Below, piece by piece: positions 1 to 8,177 of a stretch of 64,000 nt of DNA. The position numbers and the translations under genes are program-made. The stretch's first letter is position 1, and every line of letters begins with the position of its first letter. The notes under the pieces were generated by a model. The model had not been told where the DNA came from. It worked only from the letters and a program-made list of their open reading frames with translations, and ran no database searches. Origin of the DNA: DCFW01 sp963790715 (GTDB lineage: Bacteria > Bacteroidota > Bacteroidia > Bacteroidales > Bacteroidaceae); assembly GCA_963790715.1 (NCBI GenBank), contig CAWBPN010000009.1, positions 1 to 64,000 of the forward strand, written 5' to 3'.

Positions 1-908
1 CCAAATATCCCTCTGCTCTCTACAGATCGTAAGCTCGTGGAAATCGCCAGACTCTGTAACGGCAGAGCTGTAACATGTTAAATTGCCGGAGAGCCGTAGG
101 AGCAAGGGTGGTAGTCTAAGAGCGCCGGACAAATACCGTAAGTCCTCATAACTACCCTCTCAGCCTACGTTCCCTTTTATGAAAAGGCAGCAATAAAACT
201 AGAGCTGCAATTATCCTTTATACGAGTCCTCTAGATACTTATTACAAGAATTCCCCAGTGAATAAGTTTTTTACTTTGCGTCTCATTTAAGCGACGCTGG
301 GATTACTCCGATGAGTAGTTCTCATACAGTTACTTAAACTCTATCTGGATATGAAAGTTGGTCGCAGGAAATAAATTTTGATGATAGTAACTCAATATCT
401 CCAGTTCTCATTCCATTTCTTTAAACCCATCTTAAATGGATAAGTCACAGAATAACGAAACATGCCTTTTTTACCCTGAGTACCCTCCAGATCTGAAGCA
501 GGCATACAGGTTAAAACGTTGATTAATCAGAAGGCTATCGAATCACCGGGTGCAAAAAAGACATGGTGGAGATTTTGGTAAAAGAGTTTGATAATTGAAT
601 AAAAAGTGGGTCGTCGATCATTTTTTGATTGATATTATTCCAAAATACTCGAAATAAAGCTTTCCGATGTCCTTTTCTCGCCATTTTGGCTCTACATGAG
701 ATAATCGCAGTGTGAGCATAGAAATGCAACCGAAAGCCGTGTTTGAGATATATCCTGAAAAACATCAATCGGATATTACTGGACTACCAATAAGAGGGCA
801 TTTAATTTTTTTTGGAAAAAGGTCCTCTTGGATTCCAGACTTTTATAAAGTAATAGGCAAACAACAATTGAGAATGATGCGTGCTTATAACTATTAAATA
901 TATTTTTA
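1..908. other. Gene-poor region, no intact gene recognised
   Basis: No reading frame here looks like a complete gene. Several short frames on both strands are broken by stops, for example a 77-codon minus frame at 535-768. The stretch may hold decayed mobile-element or gene remnants, but I recognise no family and assign no function. It lies upstream of, and antiparallel to, the tRNA-Gln gene. Confidence 0.5.
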
Positions 909-981
909 TAGTCCTGAGCGGATTCGAACCGCTGTCCCGGGCTCCAAAGGCCCGAAGGATTGACCACTACCCTACAGGACT
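909..981 (-). tRNA. tRNA-Gln (anticodon TTG), archaeal
   Basis: Read on the minus strand, the sequence folds into a full cloverleaf. The acceptor stem AGTCCTG pairs with CAGGACT and the discriminator is A. The anticodon loop CTTTGGA gives anticodon TTG, and the T-loop is TTCGAAT. No CCA is encoded and no intron is seen. An archaeal tRNA-Gln that starts with A1 is consistent with mischarging followed by amidation. In archaea that step is normally done by GatDE, whereas the GatCAB encoded at 17255-20463 would mainly serve Asn-tRNA. Confidence 0.95.
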
Positions 982-2551
982 GCACGTTAAAGCTTGTACT
1001 TATAGATTAATTCATGTACTTAATTTTTTTGCCAGCAAGAGATTTTTTAGGGGAATTCTGTTTTGTAATTGTATCTGATAAATTAACTGGCTCTTCGGGT
1101 AATTGCTAGCTTTGAAACTTTTAATATAAAAATGTATTTCAACGCAAAGCGATTTTTGGCATAATTAATTTTAAGTAATTTATAATTTTATTATATTCTG
1201 GAACGAAGAGACAGAAAAGATCGAATGGCAAAGTATGAGCGGGTTGTGAAAGAATAGTCCGGGGGTAAACTTTTCCTGCTCGAGGAATGTGTTTGATGGG
1301 AGCACAATTTCAGAGTTGCTGTATTGGGGGATGCAGTAAGGTATAAAGTGCCCCTGGACTTCTTCTATTACTTTTATTCTTTTAAATTGGACTTCTTCTA
1401 TTACTTTTATACTTTTTCTATTATTTTTATTCTTTTAAATATTCCTTTATCTGCTTTCGTCTCTTGAATTGAGTTAAGGATTTCAAAAATAAAAATTTAA
1501 TTGGCAAGTGTATTATTTTCCACTCAAAAATAAATGTCGCACCTGTCTAATGTAGGTTCTATCAGAAAGGTTCGTACCTCAAAGCTTCCTGCAAAAATTC
1601 AGTAATATACTTACATTCTAGAATTTGCGAAATCATTTTTAGATAAACATCGACGAAAACTTTACACTTCCTTAATCGATGTTATGCGTAAGGAATAAAT
1701 CTATAATGAAAAAGTTTAGTTAAAATTGAAAAATCCAGATACATAGAAATATAATTATATTATTTATACAAAGAATTAAATAAAAAAGTATTTATCTTTT
1801 CTTTTAGTATTACGTATTAAGGTAAAGATATTCCCCCAACAACAATCCCCAACAACAATCCCCAACAACAATCCCCAACAACAATCCCCCAAGTATGTTG
1901 TCTTTACCTTTCTTTTCTACTTTTGTTATGATTATGATTTTGAGGGAAATAGAGTTAGAATAGACGCGACCACTTCATCGTTACCTTCAATCAAACTCCC
2001 CCGAATCTGATTCTACGAAGGTAAGCTTTTGCAAGAATTTTCGATGTGTAGTTTCTCTACTTACCTCTTGACCTACTCTATACTAATAATAGTGCATATA
2101 TTAAATAAATTATTCAAAATATTGTATATTCTCCAATTATATGTTAATTAATGAAATTTTAATGCTATTAAATTAGTAATCAAGTTAGAAGGTTGTCTAA
2201 AAAGTCACATATTTACTTAATTTATTGATATTGTTCGACTTTTATTATGTTTTACAAGACTAGTAATTTTACTGATTAATAATCCATCTATCATTCCTCA
2301 TAACCATAGCTTCGGACTCTATTAAGTCGGTTATTACATTCGCCTTTTGGAAAAAAGATTCCTTCCCGAATTTATCTATTTCTACTTTTTATAAATTATT
2401 GTATTTTTGAAAGTAAATCTAACTATGTTAAACTAATATACTCAAAAAAAGTACAAATTAGGTGTATGCTCACAAGAGTACATTAAATAAAAATACATAA
2501 TGTACTCTGTCTTCCGTTTCGTGAGTTGACACCTAAATTTGGAGTTAAGTT
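982..2551. other. Long AT-rich intergenic region with simple repeats
   Basis: About 1.6 kb without a credible gene. It contains an imperfect pyrimidine-rich duplication around 1357-1440 built on the unit GGACTTCTTCTATTAC, and the 13-bp tandem repeat listed separately. The rest is AT-rich sequence broken by stops in all frames. Confidence 0.6.
1819..1910. repeat. Four 13-bp tandem repeats inside a 10-bp inverted repeat
   Basis: The unit CCCCAACAACAAT is repeated four times without change at 1834-1885. The array is flanked by a perfect inverted repeat, AAGGTAAAGA at 1819-1828 and TCTTTACCTT at 1901-1910. A transcript could therefore present the C/A-rich repeats as a single-stranded loop. No known element is recognised. 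Confidence 0.85.
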
Positions 2552-3199
2552 TTAATTACCTCCAAAAATGGCATTTAGCAAGTGCCGAATCGATTCAACA
2601 AACTCATCTATCTGGTTTGTTGATATCGGACTATTTGATTTGACATTCAAATTAGCTGAAGTCCCTGACGTGTAATTATTTACATTTATGTCGATAGATG
2701 AAGTCACATTATTAGATTTTGCTTCCGTGGTATTATTTGTTTGAGCGGTAACGTTTCCTACAGAATTATTTGTAATATTGCAAGAAGTATTGTCATTTGT
2801 CTTATTCTCAAGAATAATAGGCTTACTATCAGTTGTTGAGTTAGTTGTTGAGTTGTTCACCGGAAAACTCTCTACCAATGTTAGATTTATATAACAAAGA
2901 TGGTTTAGATATTTTCCAGCCTCATCATAATAGAGACTACTATATCCTTTTTCAGAACTGGAGTTATTGTAATAGAAACTAATCATTTTTGTTGAATTTG
3001 TTGACCAGATATCCCAATTCCAGTTTGGATGTTCTGTTTTTGACATATTAGAAGCAGTCTGAATAAACTTTCCATTATCAGTTGGAACACTATCCACAAA
3101 GGTTATAATTTCTTGTTTTGTTGGTAGATTTGGTGCTGCCATCACCGATGTTGATAGCAGGGCGAATATTAAAACTGGTATGAAGAGTTTGAAATTCAT
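2552..3199 (-). CDS. Secreted Asn/Ser/Thr-rich protein of unknown function
   Basis: The start is placed at the ATG at 3199, because AAGGAG lies at 3210-3215, a good ribosome-binding distance, and a typical signal peptide follows (MNFKLF, a hydrophobic core, then a cleavage site near VMAAP). The mature protein has about 195 residues. It begins with a short ordered-looking segment rich in Trp and Tyr and continues as a low-complexity Asn/Ser/Thr tract. About seventeen N-x-S/T sequons can be counted, so heavy N-glycosylation on the archaeal cell surface is plausible. I recognise no domain. A broken small secreted peptide lies directly upstream on the same strand and may have formed an operon with it. 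Confidence 0.7.
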   Translation of the reverse strand: MNFKLFIPVLIFALLSTSVMAAPNLPTKQEIITFVDSVPTDNGKFIQTASNMSKTEHPNWNWDIWSTNSTKMISFYYNNSSSEKGYSSLYYDEAGKYLNHLCYINLTLVESFPVNNSTTNSTTDSKPIILENKTNDNTSCNITNNSVGNVTAQTNNTTEAKSNNVTSSIDINVNNYTSGTSANLNVKSNSPISTNQIDEFVESIRHLLNAIFGGN

Positions 3200-3233
3200 T
3201 TTATTTTTTCTCCTTAACATTCGAACGGCCCTT

Positions 3234-3404
3234 TTATGAACTTGCAGCCGCCGTTACAGGGAATGTGAAATAAACCACATACATCTGGGTAATTACAGCA
3301 TTGTTGTCATGAGGCTTGCTTCCAGGGGTTGCTGACGCAACAGATGAAGCAAGAAGCAACAAAAATATCAGAGAAGATGGCGCTAATTATTTGAATGTAA
3401 CCAT
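3234..3404 (-). pseudogene. Small secreted peptide gene with an early in-frame stop
   Basis: From ATG at 3404 the minus strand reads five codons (MVTFK), a TAA, and then a well-formed signal-peptide core (LIFLLLLASSVASA) followed by about 34 residues to a stop at 3234. The stop falls inside what should be the signal peptide. The gene is therefore either dead or carries a single-base error. It lies 34 nt upstream of the secreted protein at 2552-3199 on the same strand. No family is recognised for the mature peptide. Confidence 0.45.
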
Positions 3405-3574
3405 TTCTTTCTTTTTACAATTAATCCTTCTTTGGTTTATTTTACATTTTTTAATGTTTACATGTTTGAACTTCGTTTCTATTTTTTAAACTTATTCTTT
3501 TTAACCTGATTTTTGCAATTATGTTTTTATATAAAACTCATTATTCATCGAAACTTGATTATTTTTGTTTAATT

Positions 3575-3892
3575 CTAGTTTTCAATCGATGCTTCCACAT
3601 CAAATGAAGTCCAAACATCACAAGTTCCTCGAGCTTATATTACACTTATTACCAAAGTCTCTAACAATTGGATGCCTGATAAATTTGAGACACAACAAAA
3701 AGCATTGGAAATAGCATTAGAATGTTTGGAAAAGAAATGTTTGGAAAAGAAATGTCTGGAAAACAACTCAAAACAAACAACATAATTAACTCTTGAACAA
3801 AAAATGTGGGTGGTTTTTGAATCATTAAATACTATTTGCTGCATCCAAATATTTTTTAATAAATTTTCTCTACACATCCGGCTTTATTGACC
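3575..3892 (+). pseudogene. Decayed Methanosarcina-type orphan gene
   Basis: In one plus-strand frame a coding-like stretch runs from just after a TAG near 3574 to TAA at 3783-3785. It then continues in the same frame to TGA near 3890, with recognisable segments such as KFETQQKALEIALECLEKK and LTLEQKMWVVFESLNTICC. The layout (a DKFE-QQKALE helix, a variable linker, then an EQKMW-type helix) resembles a small orphan family I associate with Methanosarcina genomes, from memory only. There is no start codon. The linker carries a 15-bp duplication that repeats the residues KCLEK. Confidence 0.4.
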
Positions 3893-4060
3893 TAAAAGGA
3901 AAGTCATTTCCGGGATGCAAATATTTATATGTTTGTATATTTATTAGAATAACTGAGATCCCACAAAACAAAACAAAAAACAAGAGCTGCTGTAATAAAA
4001 TTTTAATCTAAATATCGTGCACAGAGACAAATACTCTCAAAGACATTCACGGGGAATGAC

Positions 4061-5296
4061 ATGAAAACAATTGATGAAACAATGAGTATTTACCAGATCT
4101 TAAGTGAATATCCTTTTTTGCTAAAAATATTCAAACAGCATGGAATGGAGAAATTTGAAAACAAGGAAGTGCTTGAGAAACTTGGCCCTTTGCTAAAATT
4201 GAAAACAGCCCTATCATTGGTATCGATAAATGAAAAATCTTTTATTGAGCTCTTGAATCAGGCTGTTCTGGACAGTGAGACAAAAAGAGATTTTACCCTT
4301 GCAGATTCCCCGGAACGACAAAAAGAGCTTACCCTTCTTGCTTTAATGCCCTGCGGTATGAAGATGCCTTTTAACCGTACATTTGATTATTTTTCAGCTG
4401 AATATGGCAGACAAACGAATAACGTGCTTCACTCTCTGATAGAGGGTAATGTCAATCATGAAGTCTCCTATTATGCCTATATCGATTCGGTTACATCTAT
4501 TGACGAATTGCCGGATATTATTATCAGTTCCGATCTAAACAGCTTCTACCATAAACCCTTTCAGGAGAACTTTCTAGACAAGGATTACTTTATAAATTTA
4601 GTTTCATCCCCCCTGAACACTGATTTTGAATCCATCGGTTTTGCCGATCCCCGCGGCCAGTTTACCATGATCTCTGCAAATCTGCTTGTGCTGGTTACAA
4701 TAGATGAACTCATGAAGGATAATCCCAAACCTGAATCCTGGGAAGATATCTTGAAAGATGAGTTCCGGAACAAGGTTATTATGCGGGGACAGGAGGGATT
4801 TTTCTGTAATGGAGTACTGCTTCCGTTCTACCGGATGTACGGTATGGAGGGAATTAAAAAGCTTGCTTCGTCCATATATGCAGGACTCCATCCGTCCGAG
4901 ATGGTCAAAATGATAGACAGCAAAAAGGATGATGTGCCGCCCATGTATATCATGCCTCTCTTCTTTGCTAAGAAAATTCTGGACAAATCCCGGGTAACGA
5001 TCAATATACCTTCGGAAGGAGCTATTGTAAGTCCTGTGCAGATGCTGGTTAAAAAAAGTGCAGTAGAAAGGGTTAAGGAGATCACGGATTTTCTTTGTGG
5101 AAAAGAGTTTGGGGAAATCTCTGCCCGAGCCTATTTCCCGACAACAAACCCCAAGGTTGATAATAAACTTGAAGGAATAAACTCACTTTATTGGCTGGGA
5201 TGGGACTTCTTGATGAATACTGACATCGGAGTACTTAAAAAAGAGGTCGAAGAAGTGTTCAATACACAGTTCAAGGAGACCGGAGGTGTTGTGTGA
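4061..5296 (+). CDS. Cytoplasmic substrate-binding-like protein with DUF1858-like N-terminus
   Basis: A 411-residue protein. Residues 1-70 resemble the DUF1858 helical domain (MSIYQILSEYPFLLKIFKQHGM). From about residue 90 to the end it resembles a type-2 periplasmic binding protein of the ABC iron/anion class (segments such as SWEDILKDEFRNKVIM and VSPVQMLVKKSAVERVKE). No signal peptide or lipobox is present, so it should act in the cytoplasm, which is unusual for this fold. A Cys in MPCGMKMPF near the domain border could bind metal. It is the first gene of a tight operon. Its TGA overlaps the GTG start of the next gene, and GGAGGT at 5282-5287, inside its own end, is the ribosome-binding site for that gene. 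The ligand is unknown. Confidence 0.75.
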   Translation: MKTIDETMSIYQILSEYPFLLKIFKQHGMEKFENKEVLEKLGPLLKLKTALSLVSINEKSFIELLNQAVLDSETKRDFTLADSPERQKELTLLALMPCGMKMPFNRTFDYFSAEYGRQTNNVLHSLIEGNVNHEVSYYAYIDSVTSIDELPDIIISSDLNSFYHKPFQENFLDKDYFINLVSSPLNTDFESIGFADPRGQFTMISANLLVLVTIDELMKDNPKPESWEDILKDEFRNKVIMRGQEGFFCNGVLLPFYRMYGMEGIKKLASSIYAGLHPSEMVKMIDSKKDDVPPMYIMPLFFAKKILDKSRVTINIPSEGAIVSPVQMLVKKSAVERVKEITDFLCGKEFGEISARAYFPTTNPKVDNKLEGINSLYWLGWDFLMNTDIGVLKKEVEEVFNTQFKETGGVV

Positions 5297-5988
5297 GGCT
5301 TGTTACGGTAGCAGGTCCTCCATCATCTGGAAAAACCAGTATCATTATCCAGACCATTGAAGAGCTCAGACATAGGGGTTTCACAATTGGTGTGGTAAAA
5401 TTTGACTGTCTCTCGGCTCAGGATGAAGAGCTCTATTCCGCTCAAAGTATTCCGGTCAAGACCGGACTCTCCAGAGGGCTCTGTCCTGACCACTTTTTTG
5501 TAAGCAATATTGAAGAAGCCCTCAGGTGGGCTAAAGAGAGTAAGTTTGATTTTCTGATTACCGAGAGTGCCGGCCTTTGCAATCGCTGTTCTCCCCATAT
5601 TAAGGATGTTCTGGCTATTTGTGTAATTGATAACCTGAGTGGGGTCAATACCCCTAAAAAAATAGGCCCTATGTTAAAACTTGCAGACATTGTTGTTATT
5701 ACTAAAGGGGATATTGTCTCCCAGGCAGAGCGTGAAGTCTTTGCATACAGAGTCAGACAGGTTAATCCCAGAGGGATGATAATTCAGATTAATGGTCTTA
5801 CAGGACAGGGTAGTTTCTATCTTGCAAAACTTGTGGAAAAAACGTCCTCATTAGAAACCCTTCAGGGTGCTACACTTCGATTCACCATGCCTGGAGCTCT
5901 ATGTTCATACTGTCTTGGAGAGAGAAAAATTGGGGATGATAGGCAGATTGGGGTTTCTAAGCTGGTAAATTTCAGAGGAGAAGAATAG
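5293..5988 (+). CDS. UreG/HypB-like G3E-family GTPase with CxxC motifs
   Basis: A 231-residue P-loop protein with Walker A GPPSSGKT at residues 8-15 and a guanine-specificity-like TKGD at 137-140. The stretch NTPKKIGPMLKLADIVVITKGD strongly recalls UreG/HypB nickel-insertion GTPases. Two Cys pairs, C96/C99 (LCNRC) and C204/C207 (CSYC), could bind metal. Translation starts at GTG 5293, overlapping the upstream stop, with GGAGGT at 5282-5287. The gene sits between a binding protein and an ABC ATPase. From family knowledge such GTPases load Ni, Co or Zn or other cofactors into enzymes. The target here is unknown. Confidence 0.8.
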   Translation: MRLVTVAGPPSSGKTSIIIQTIEELRHRGFTIGVVKFDCLSAQDEELYSAQSIPVKTGLSRGLCPDHFFVSNIEEALRWAKESKFDFLITESAGLCNRCSPHIKDVLAICVIDNLSGVNTPKKIGPMLKLADIVVITKGDIVSQAEREVFAYRVRQVNPRGMIIQINGLTGQGSFYLAKLVEKTSSLETLQGATLRFTMPGALCSYCLGERKIGDDRQIGVSKLVNFRGEE

Positions 5989-5989
5989 A

Positions 5990-7000
5990 TTGCGGACAGA
6001 TTTGCTTCACATGACGATAAACGAACTCAGGAAGATGATGCCCTGGATAGAGGATTACTTCTCTGCGTTTGCAATTGATCCTGCACAGTTCGGGAACCGG
6101 AAACCGGAAGAGCTGGGTTCGATACTGGGTGAAGATTATTTTATCGAGAAGGGAAGCAGCTTTCTTGCTTTTATTGACGGTTTTTTTCTATTTATCGAGC
6201 AGGCCAGGGCTCTTCAGCAGGGAAGTGGGTTTATAGTTGGCTCGTTGACCGTGCTCCCCGGATATAATAAGAAAGGCGAAAAAGAAGCATTTTCGGTAGA
6301 TCTAAAAAAGGGTGAGGTGACCGCAATTGTCGGCCCTACAGGATCAGGCAAGTCTCGTCTTCTTGCTGATATTGAATCTCTGGCGCAGGGGGATACTCCC
6401 ACCGGCCGCAAGATACTGGTTGATGGATGCTCTCCAGGTGATGAGGAACGTTTCTCAACCGAAGGGCGTTTTATCGCGCAGCTTTCACAGAACATGAACT
6501 TTGTTATGGATCTCAGTGTCGAGGAATTCCTGGCCATGCATGCCGAGAGCCGTATGGTTGATAATATATCCCATATTATTCAGAAAATATTTGATACTGC
6601 AAACATTCTGGCTGGAGAACCTTTCAGCAGGAAAACTCCTATCACAGAGCTCTCGGGGGGACAATCGCGCGCTCTGATGATTGCAGATACCGCACTTCTC
6701 AGTCCGGCATCTGTTATCTTGATCGACGAGATTGAGAATGCCGGAATCGACAAAGTTAGATCTCTGGAGCTTCTGGTAAGTAATAACAAGATTGTTTTAA
6801 TCAGTACTCATGATCCTCTTCTGGCTCTATCGGCAGATCAGCGACTGATTATCCAAAATGGCGGGATTTCGAAACTTTTAAAAACTTCACCGGATGAGAA
6901 AAAGTATCTGAAGAGTCTCAAAAAAATAGACAGCAAACTTACTCATCTCCGAAATCAGTTGAGAAAGGGTGAAGAAATCGACCTAAGAGACATTTTTTGA
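5990..7000 (+). CDS. ABC-type ATPase with N-terminal helical extension
   Basis: A 336-residue protein. About 75 residues of helical extension precede a complete ABC ATPase domain: Walker A GPTGSGKS at 115-122, signature LSGGQ at 221-225, Walker B VILIDE at 242-247 and H-loop His274. The start is taken as TTG 5990, one base after the upstream stop and preceded by GAGGAG. An ATG at 6011 is a possible alternative. The C-terminus is charged and helical. No membrane-spanning partner is encoded nearby, so it may be a soluble motor acting with the binding protein and GTPase upstream rather than a transporter subunit. Confidence 0.8.
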   Translation: MRTDLLHMTINELRKMMPWIEDYFSAFAIDPAQFGNRKPEELGSILGEDYFIEKGSSFLAFIDGFFLFIEQARALQQGSGFIVGSLTVLPGYNKKGEKEAFSVDLKKGEVTAIVGPTGSGKSRLLADIESLAQGDTPTGRKILVDGCSPGDEERFSTEGRFIAQLSQNMNFVMDLSVEEFLAMHAESRMVDNISHIIQKIFDTANILAGEPFSRKTPITELSGGQSRALMIADTALLSPASVILIDEIENAGIDKVRSLELLVSNNKIVLISTHDPLLALSADQRLIIQNGGISKLLKTSPDEKKYLKSLKKIDSKLTHLRNQLRKGEEIDLRDIF

Positions 7001-7123
7001 TTTGACTATTTCTAATTTAAATTCGAGTTTATAAAATTCTATACTCTACTATACATTTAAATATCAAAACCCCCATGCACTGACGCATATATCAGAATAA
7101 AATAGTATCAGACCCAAATAAAC

Positions 7124-7132
7124 CTTATAAAG
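7124..7132 (+). promoter_or_regulatory. Archaeal TATA box for guaAB
   Basis: CTTATAAAG lies about 63 bases before the guaAB start codon and fits an archaeal box A. It predicts a transcription start near 7156 and a leader of about 40 bases. Confidence 0.5.
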
Positions 7133-7194
7133 ATTTACGGAAAATTATCACTTCTTCAAAGTCACTTTATTAGCATCATTTAAGGAGCATTTCA

Positions 7195-8112
7195 ATGGTA
7201 AAACCGGAAAAATTCGTTCCAAAAGCAATTGAGAAAATTAGTAAGGAAATTAAAGACGGGAGGGCAATCATTGCACTCTCGGGCGGAGTGGATAGTTCAG
7301 TTTGCGCAGAGCTGGCTTACAGAGCTATAGGAGACAGGCTGCAGCCGATATATATAGATACGGGGCTCATGAGGAAAGGGGAAACCGAGAGGATTAAACA
7401 TATTTTCTCCCACATGAACCTGGATGTAGTATATGCGAAGGACAGGTTCCTTGCATCCTTGAATGGTCTGACCGATCCGGAAGAAAAGAGAAAAGCTGTC
7501 GGTGAGACTTTCATCAGGGTATTTGAGGACGAAGCAAGGAAAATTGCAGCTGATTACCTGATTCAGGGCACGATTTACCCTGATAAGATTGAGTCGGAAG
7601 GTGGAATTAAGTCCCATCACAACGTAGGAGGGCTGCCGAGTGTAATGGACTTCAAGAAAATTGTCGAGCCTCTTGAAGACCTTTACAAAGACGAGGTGCG
7701 GGAAGTCGCCTGGGCACTCCAGCTGCCTGAAGAAATCTGCGAAAGGATGCCTTTTCCCGGGCCCGGGCTGGCTGTGCGCATACTTGGAGAAGTAAGCGAA
7801 GAGAAGCTTGAAGTCGTGCGCGAAGCTAACGCTATTGTAGAAGAAGAGCTTCTGGATAGATTCTGTCCCTGGCAGACTTTTGCTGCCGTACTGGGCAAAG
7901 GAACCGGAGTAAAAGGTGACATCCGGGCCTACGGCTGGATAGTAGCCGTAAGGGCTGTCGGATCCAGAGATGGAATGACGGCTGAAGCTCTTGAACTCCC
8001 ATGGGATGTACTCAAGCACCTTGAATCCAGAATCACCTCTGAAATTCCGAAAGTTGCCAGGGTAGTCTATGATATCACTCCCAAGCCTCCTGCGACAATC
8101 GAGTTCGAATAA
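7195..8112 (+). CDS. guaAB: GMP synthase subunit B (PP-ATPase)
   Basis: A 305-residue protein that is the ATP-pyrophosphatase and dimerisation part of GMP synthase. It adenylates XMP, and the glutaminase subunit (GuaAA, not in this window) supplies ammonia to make GMP. The PP-loop SGGVDSS is at residues 29-35, and the family motif PFPGPGLAVRILGE and a C-terminal dimerisation domain ending KPPATIEFE are visible. Length and separation from the glutaminase are typical of archaea. AAGGAG precedes the ATG. The last codons form the first unit of a four-copy 14-bp tandem repeat that runs into the next gene. Confidence 0.95.
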   Translation: MVKPEKFVPKAIEKISKEIKDGRAIIALSGGVDSSVCAELAYRAIGDRLQPIYIDTGLMRKGETERIKHIFSHMNLDVVYAKDRFLASLNGLTDPEEKRKAVGETFIRVFEDEARKIAADYLIQGTIYPDKIESEGGIKSHHNVGGLPSVMDFKKIVEPLEDLYKDEVREVAWALQLPEEICERMPFPGPGLAVRILGEVSEEKLEVVREANAIVEEELLDRFCPWQTFAAVLGKGTGVKGDIRAYGWIVAVRAVGSRDGMTAEALELPWDVLKHLESRITSEIPKVARVVYDITPKPPATIEFE

Positions 8113-8158
8113 TCAAGTTCGAATAATCAAGTTTGAATAATCAAGTTCGAATAATCCA
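8103..8158. repeat. Four 14-bp tandem repeats spanning the guaAB stop
   Basis: The unit GTTCGAATAATCAA occurs at 8103, 8117, 8131 (one change) and 8145 (one change). The first copy encodes the last codons and stop of guaAB. The rest fill the gap to the RaSEA gene, which suggests recent slippage duplication. Each unit carries a TTCGAA palindrome or a one-base variant. Confidence 0.9.
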
Positions 8159-8177
8159 TAAAGCGAGTTTTTCTCCA

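Noticed and set aside
1834..1885. CRISPR-like array
   Set aside because: The units are 13 bp and directly adjacent with no spacers, and no cas gene is present.
7297..8019. 240-codon antisense frame opposite guaAB
   Set aside because: It is an echo of the strong codon bias of guaAB. It has no ribosome-binding site and no family similarity.
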